Source of the DNA: Actinidia chinensis
Taxonomy: Eukaryota > Streptophyta > Magnoliopsida > Ericales > Actinidiaceae
DNA length: 10,000 bases
Direction of reading: 5' to 3'
Assembly (NCBI GenBank): GCA_009663005.1
Contig: CM018903.1
Location: 24,864,993 to 24,874,992, forward strand
The notes beneath the pieces were generated by a model. It was not told the DNA's origin. It searched no databases and was given only the letters and a program-made list of their open reading frames with translations. The position numbers were made by a program, and so were the translations under genes. Position 1 is the first letter of the stretch. Each line of letters starts with the position of its first letter. This document shows, in pieces, positions 6,441 to 10,000 of this stretch.

Positions 6441-7170
6441 TTGCCATCCTTGGTGATAACTGATGTGAAACTCGCTCAACTCAATAGACCACTTGAGTAA
6501 TTTCCCGGAGGTATCAGGTCGTTGAAGAATTTGCTTCAAGGGATGATCTGTAAGTACTGCAATAGGGTGTGCCTAAAAATAGTGATGGAGCTTTCTTGAG
6601 GCAATCATAAGAGCATAGGTGAACTTCTCGATCTTCAAGTATCTAGTTTTAACTCCTATGAGAACTTTGCTGACATAGTACATTGACTTATAAGCTTTGT
6701 GTTTTTCCCTAATAAGCACCGCACTCACTGTAGTGGGCGACACGAACATATATAAATGAGCTCCTTGCTCGTGCTAGGAACCATAACCAAAGGGGGCAAC
6801 CCAAGATATTCTTTAAGCTGCTGGAATGCTATCTCATATTCGTCTGTCCACTCAAAGGCTTTGTTTTTTTCTCAAAATCTTAAAGAATGACAAACACTTA
6901 TCTACTAATTTTGAGACAAATCTATTAAGAGCGGTTACTCGCCCGATTAATTGCTACACCTCTTGTATGTTCCTGGACGGGCTTATCGCAAATAGAGCTT
7001 GAATATGGTTGGGATTCGCCTTAATTCCTTATTTAGTCACCAAGAAATCAAGGAATTTCCTTGATGATACAACAAAGATGCACTTGGAAGGATTTAGCAT
7101 CATGCAATGTTTTCTTAGGATATCGAACGTTTCCTCTAAATGGATGACGTGATCAACTACTCTAAGGCAG
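6440..7170 (-). pseudogene. RT connection and RNase H domain
   Basis: Directly follows RT on the - strand. Visible motifs in order are HVIHLEETFDILRKHCMML, NPSKCIFVVSSRKFLDFLV, GIKANPNHIQAL, EVQQLIGRVTALNRFVSK, AFEWTDEYEIAFQQLKEYL, FVSPTTVSAVLIRE, MYYVSKVL, LKIEKFTYALMIASRKLHHYF, AHPIAVLTDHPLKQIL and KWSIELSEFHISY. The usual TDAS motif with the first catalytic Asp of a Ty3 RNase H is replaced here by FVSPTTVS, so this domain looks catalytically poor. That agrees with the presence of the second RNase H next to it. Stops (after FLVTK, and in HHYF-stop-AHP) and frameshifts near 6870 and 6750 break it. Confidence 0.8.
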
Positions 7171-7944
7171 TATATCGTCTATGTAAACCTCCATCATTTT
7201 ACTGAATATTTCCTTAAACATCTTGTTGATCAATCTCTAGTACGTTGCCCCTGCATTCTTCAACCCAAAAGACATGACCTTATAGCAATATAGTCCTCTT
7301 TCCGTGATAAAAGAAGTTTTCTCTATGTCGGGAGAATGCATTTTGATCTAATGAAATCTTGAGAAGGCGTCCATGAAAATAAGGAGTTCATGCTTAGAGG
7401 TTGCATCAACAATCAGATCAATCTTTGGGAGAGGAAAACTATCTTTAGGGCATGCCTTGTTTAGGTCGGTAAAATCAATATATACTCTCCACTTTTTTCA
7501 CTTTTTAGGGGAGATGACAACGTTAGCCAACCAATTTGGGTAATGGGATTCTTTGATATTGGCCTTGATGAGCTTAACCACCTCTTTCTCTATGACCTTC
7601 AAATGTTCAAGAGCGAACTTCCTTCTTTATTGGTGAACTAGAGGATGATTAGGGTCAGTGAACAACATATGTATGGCAATCTGAGGATCTATCCCTGGAT
7701 CATCGCCCTGTGACCATGCAAACAAGTCATAATTCTTCTTTAAAAATTCCACCATGGTATTTCGCAGCTCCTTAGTCAATTCAGTTCTGATCATGACATG
7801 GGGATCTGGGTAGTCGGGATGTAAAGAAATTGGAGCAACTTCCTCCAAAGGCTTGGTGTTTTTATTGTCTCGGGGATCAACAAGGGGCGTATCTCCTACT
7901 TCGTTCCTCAACGCTTCCATCTTAGCATTGCCTATTTGTAGTTG
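7171..7944 (-). pseudogene. reverse transcriptase
   Basis: Copies element RNA into cDNA in the particle. One frame runs from the protease side to the active site. It holds a spacer ending HPLVHQ (7920-7630), then FALEHLKVIEKEVVKLIKAN, SHYPNWLANVVISPKK, WRVYIDFTDLNKACPKDSFP, LLIFMDAFSRFH, EKTSFITERGLYCYKVMSFG, LKNAGATY and YIDD. The catalytic Asp residues are all there: FMDAF (7369-7371) and both in YIDD (7174-7185). In-frame stops are TAA 7627-7629, TGA 7498-7500, TAG 7348-7350 and TAG 7237-7239. The last two fall where the family has Gln. Just after YIDD the frame shifts and a few residues seem lost (about 7165-7172). One residue is missing between KAN and ESHYP relative to the usual spacing. 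Confidence 0.9.
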
Positions 7945-8455
7945 CTATTTAGCGTTGAGTTTTGGAGTGGAGTTTGTCTTCATCGTCGTTATGAAGCATT
8001 GCTTGGAAACTTTCTGATTGCCCCTCACCTCGCTTACCCTAATTGACATAGAAAATTTCATCATCAAGTGGTAGGTAGAGGTAATAGCTTTAATTTTTCC
8101 CAAGGTGAGATGACCTAAGATCGAATTGTATGGTGAAGGGCAATCTACAACAATGAAGTCATGCCACAATGTAGTCTGGGGTTCCGGCCCCAAGGTTAAA
8201 GGCAACTTGATCCATCTGAGGGGTCTTATTGAGCTTCCTCTAAATCCGACTAGAGCGGTGTGAAAGGAATGGAGCCTATCTCGCCCTTTTCTTCATCTTG
8301 TCAAATGCCGAGATGAATAAAATGTCAGCAGAACTCCCATTGTCAATTAGGATTCTTTGCACATTAAAATTGGCAATTGTGACAGATATGACCAATGCAT
8401 CATCATGAGGAAGGTGCAAGCCTCTCAAATCCTCATTGGTGAAGGTGATAGGTTG
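7945..8455 (-). pseudogene. aspartic protease and downstream spacer
   Basis: Cleaves the Gag-Pol precursor. [20 protein letters not shown] leads into [13 protein letters not shown], the Tat-type active site in which DNGSS replaces the usual D(T/S)G (Asp at 8342-8344). AFDKMKK follows. The frame that began in gag stops at TAG 8276-8278, and a one-base shift restores [17 protein letters not shown], then [32 protein letters not shown] and [13 protein letters not shown], which complete the fold and its C-terminal flank. TAG 7945-7947 closes this stretch, beyond which the same frame carries on into RT. The active-site motif itself is intact. Confidence 0.85.
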
Positions 8456-8712
8456 GAGAGCTTCAAACGTAAGCGTGGAGAGGTTATAAACCTTCTCCTC
8501 TGCTCGCTTATTAGCCTCTCTAGTGTGCCTTTTCCAAGATGAGGTGGAACATCCTCCTGATCCAAATCCTCCATGAATAGTTTGAATATCACCTGTTGTT
8601 GGCCTGTTGTCAACATATCCCCTATCAGGCGAGTCGGGCCGCAGGCAATCAACTATAAACTTCCTCAAATATTCCCTATTGATTAGTTCAACTATTTGCT
8701 CCTTCAACTAAA

Positions 8713-8757
8713 AGCAACTTTCTGTATTATGACTGTGATCCTTGTGGAACTCATAGT
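8713..8757 (-). other. gag zinc-knuckle remnant
   Basis: [15 protein letters not shown] matches the Tat nucleocapsid knuckle layout (Cys, then His, His and Cys), but the first ligand is Tyr. A single G-to-A change from TGY to TAY explains it. The remaining two His and the last Cys are present. Confidence 0.7.
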
Positions 8758-9462
8758 ACTTGTTCTTATTCCTCTTGAAACGGTTGGTCTTGATCTTCCC
8801 AAGCCATTTCACAAAGTCCTCATTGTTAATTTCCATGAGTACCTGGGCTATAGGGGCGTTAAGAGAAGGCAATACCAAGTTAGTCTGATAAGGTGGAGTC
8901 CGAGGACGTGGTTCATTAATTCGTGCCCTCGCATCTCGCTCAGACCTTTTACTCTTCATCTTACCCCTATAGTCTGTTCGCCGAGTATCAGGCTCCTGCC
9001 TTGTGTTGTCATCCTTTCCTTGCCTCCAATGTTTGGTCTCAACCAACTCTTTGTCTATAATGTACTTGTCGGCCTTGCTCTGAAGTGCTGACAAGGTCTC
9101 AGGGACACTTTTGGAGAGGAAATCGAACAATGGGCCCAAATGAGGACCCTCCATCATTGCCACAACCACCACCTTATCACTGGGATCCTCCACTTCCAAG
9201 CAAGCCTGATTAAAACGCTTAATGTAATTCTTCAAGCTCTCCCCATCATTCTAATGGACTGTGAAAAGGTGTGAGGCATTCTTCTATCTGACTCTACAGC
9301 TCATGAAATTAGCAACAAAGAGCCTACTCAGGTCATCGAATGAATCAATAGTTCTAAGAGATAATTTTTTGAACCATGATCTCGTCGACACTTTCAAAAT
9401 TGCTGAAAAGGCTTTACACATCACCTCATCTAAGTACCCTGGAGTATCATCAAGTTCTTGTA

Positions 9463-9493
<31 letters not shown>
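9463..9493 (+). repeat. 31-nt poly-G tract
   Basis: An uninterrupted run of 31 G (poly-C on the gag strand). Such pure G runs are rare in plant genomes and can form G-quadruplexes. They are also a known kind of sequencing or assembly artefact, so the length should not be trusted. Confidence 0.95.
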
Positions 9494-9495
<2 letters not shown>

Positions 9496-9617
9496 AGGTG
9501 GAAATATAAAAGAGTTGAGACCGGGGTGATTTAGGGAAGAATGGAGGAGAAAAAAAGTAGAAGAATTGTCGAGCTGGGAAAGGGAGTACAGGGCGGGGTA
9601 CCTTCAGGAATTCGCCC
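9463..9617. other. 155-bp insert in gag with poly-G
   Basis: On the gag strand the conserved stretch EGKTNLIDH ends at 9618 and YKNL resumes at 9462; in related gags only a few residues separate them. The intervening 155 bp has no gag similarity that I can see. It is more GC-rich than its flanks and ends in a run of 31 G. No target duplication is visible at its ends. It may be a genuine filler insertion, a piece of another gene (the C-run could encode polyproline), or an assembly junction. Confidence 0.65.
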
Positions 9618-10000
9618 GTGATCTATGAGATTTGTCTTCCCTTCGTACACTCTGAGCTGAGATGGCAACTTAAATCTGGACGAGACCCTAACCCTCATCA
9701 TCCTCTCCATGAACGGAGGCTCTATTTGCCTTATCAAGGCATTTATAGTAACTGGGGCATTTGTGCCAGAATTGATGGCATCACGGTGTTTATGAGCTCG
9801 ATGTGTTCAGCAAGGTGATCTTCCCTTTTTCCTGGTCTCCTCGCCCGGTGTGTCCTAAGTTTGGCTAGATGACTGAGGCTCCGACACAACAAGACTCCTT
9901 TCGCGTCTGAAGTGCAAACTTGCCGACTGGTGTGTACGGCTCCTGGACAAACATTCAAAACCAATGCTATAGCGACTTTAAGAATCCTGGTCGTCCGATT

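Larger units (their letters stand above)
8456..9964 (-). pseudogene. Gag, broken by stops and an insert
   Basis: Structural protein of the virus-like particle. The N-terminal part shows [17 protein letters not shown] (9964-9743 frame), then after a shift [13 protein letters not shown] and [17 protein letters not shown], up to IDH at 9618. A 155-bp insert with 31 G follows, after which Gag resumes at [10 protein letters not shown]. It continues [52 protein letters not shown] and the nucleocapsid motif [15 protein letters not shown] (about 8755-8713), whose first zinc-binding Cys is replaced by Tyr. TAG stops at 9284-9286, 9251-9253 and 8708-8710 are all in one frame, the last two where Gln is expected. 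That frame reads through to the protease. The tail [20 protein letters not shown] continues past the 8708 stop. The true start may be beyond 10000: the frame is still open at the edge and no candidate ATG is decisive. Confidence 0.85.
955..10000 (-). mobile_element. Ty3/gypsy Tat-type LTR retrotransposon, 5' end off window
   Basis: On the - strand the order is gag, protease, RT, RNase H, second RNase H, integrase, 3' non-coding region with repeats, antisense accessory gene, LTR. RT before integrase makes it Ty3/gypsy. The extra archaeal-type RNase H, the DNGSS protease motif, the CxFHx(n)HxTxxC-like gag knuckle and the long region between pol and the 3' LTR with an antisense gene place it in the Tat lineage. 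The visible part is about 9 kb; Tat elements usually exceed 10 kb, so the missing 5' LTR is plausibly just beyond the right edge. All coding parts carry stops or frameshifts, so this copy is non-autonomous. The left flank ACAAA (950-954) should recur after the 5' LTR if the element is one complete insertion. Confidence 0.85.

Noticed and set aside
8696..9091. 131-codon open frame on the + strand
   Set aside because: Shadow of gag on the - strand, whose motifs ([27 protein letters not shown]) are recognisable; the + frame shows no family motif.
9261..9509. Poly-glycine-ending frame on the + strand
   Set aside because: The Gly run is just the poly-G tract and the rest is antisense to gag.
9608..9617. 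GAATTCGCCC at the edge of the gag insert, as in a TA-cloning vector
   Set aside because: Only 10 bases agree, and the neighbouring GGTACC and spacing do not match a polylinker. Probably chance, though a vector screen would be quick.
1..10000. tRNA, rRNA, CRISPR, bacterial operon or phage signals
   Set aside because: None seen; all recognisable coding parts are plant retroelements or a host exon with splice signals.

Overview
The window is repeat-rich nuclear DNA from a flowering plant, probably a eudicot, although the species cannot be told from the sequence. No bacterial gene organisation is visible. Almost all of it is LTR-retrotransposon sequence: the 3' end of a Ty1/copia element at the left edge (about 2-430, + strand) and most of a decayed Ty3/gypsy element of the Tat type (about 955 to beyond the right edge, pol on the - strand). 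Between them lies 431-954, which looks like remaining host sequence: a short exon (about 431-597, - strand) with a WW-domain-like stretch, preceded by AT-rich intron-like DNA.

Read in its own direction (right to left), the gypsy element contains gag (about 9964-8708, broken by a 155-bp insert carrying 31 consecutive G), aspartic protease (about 8440-8280), reverse transcriptase (about 7920-7170), RNase H (about 7170-6440), a second archaeal-type RNase H (about 6440-6000), and integrase (about 5770-4671). After integrase comes a non-coding stretch (about 4100-4670) dotted with the word GGCGA. Then follows an accessory gene on the opposite strand (+, 1954 to about 3990) and an LTR of about 930 bp (955-1884). 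The dual RNase H, the DNGSS protease motif, the repeat-bearing 3' region and the antisense accessory gene together point to the Tat lineage. The 5' LTR and primer binding site lie beyond position 10000.

The accessory gene is the most interesting part. It runs antisense to pol, appears spliced, and resembles the plant 'putative gypsy type transposon' family (Pfam PF04195), with a Lys-rich middle, a coiled-coil-like segment and an acidic tail. The LTR beside it has a TATA box on each strand: one placed to drive the retrotransposon genome, the other placed to drive the accessory gene.

The gypsy copy is dead. It has many in-frame stops, mostly TAG where Gln is expected, several frameshifts, and an integrase with two of its three catalytic acidic residues replaced (D to N, E to K). 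Most changes look like C-to-T transitions, as expected for an old, methylated, silenced insertion.
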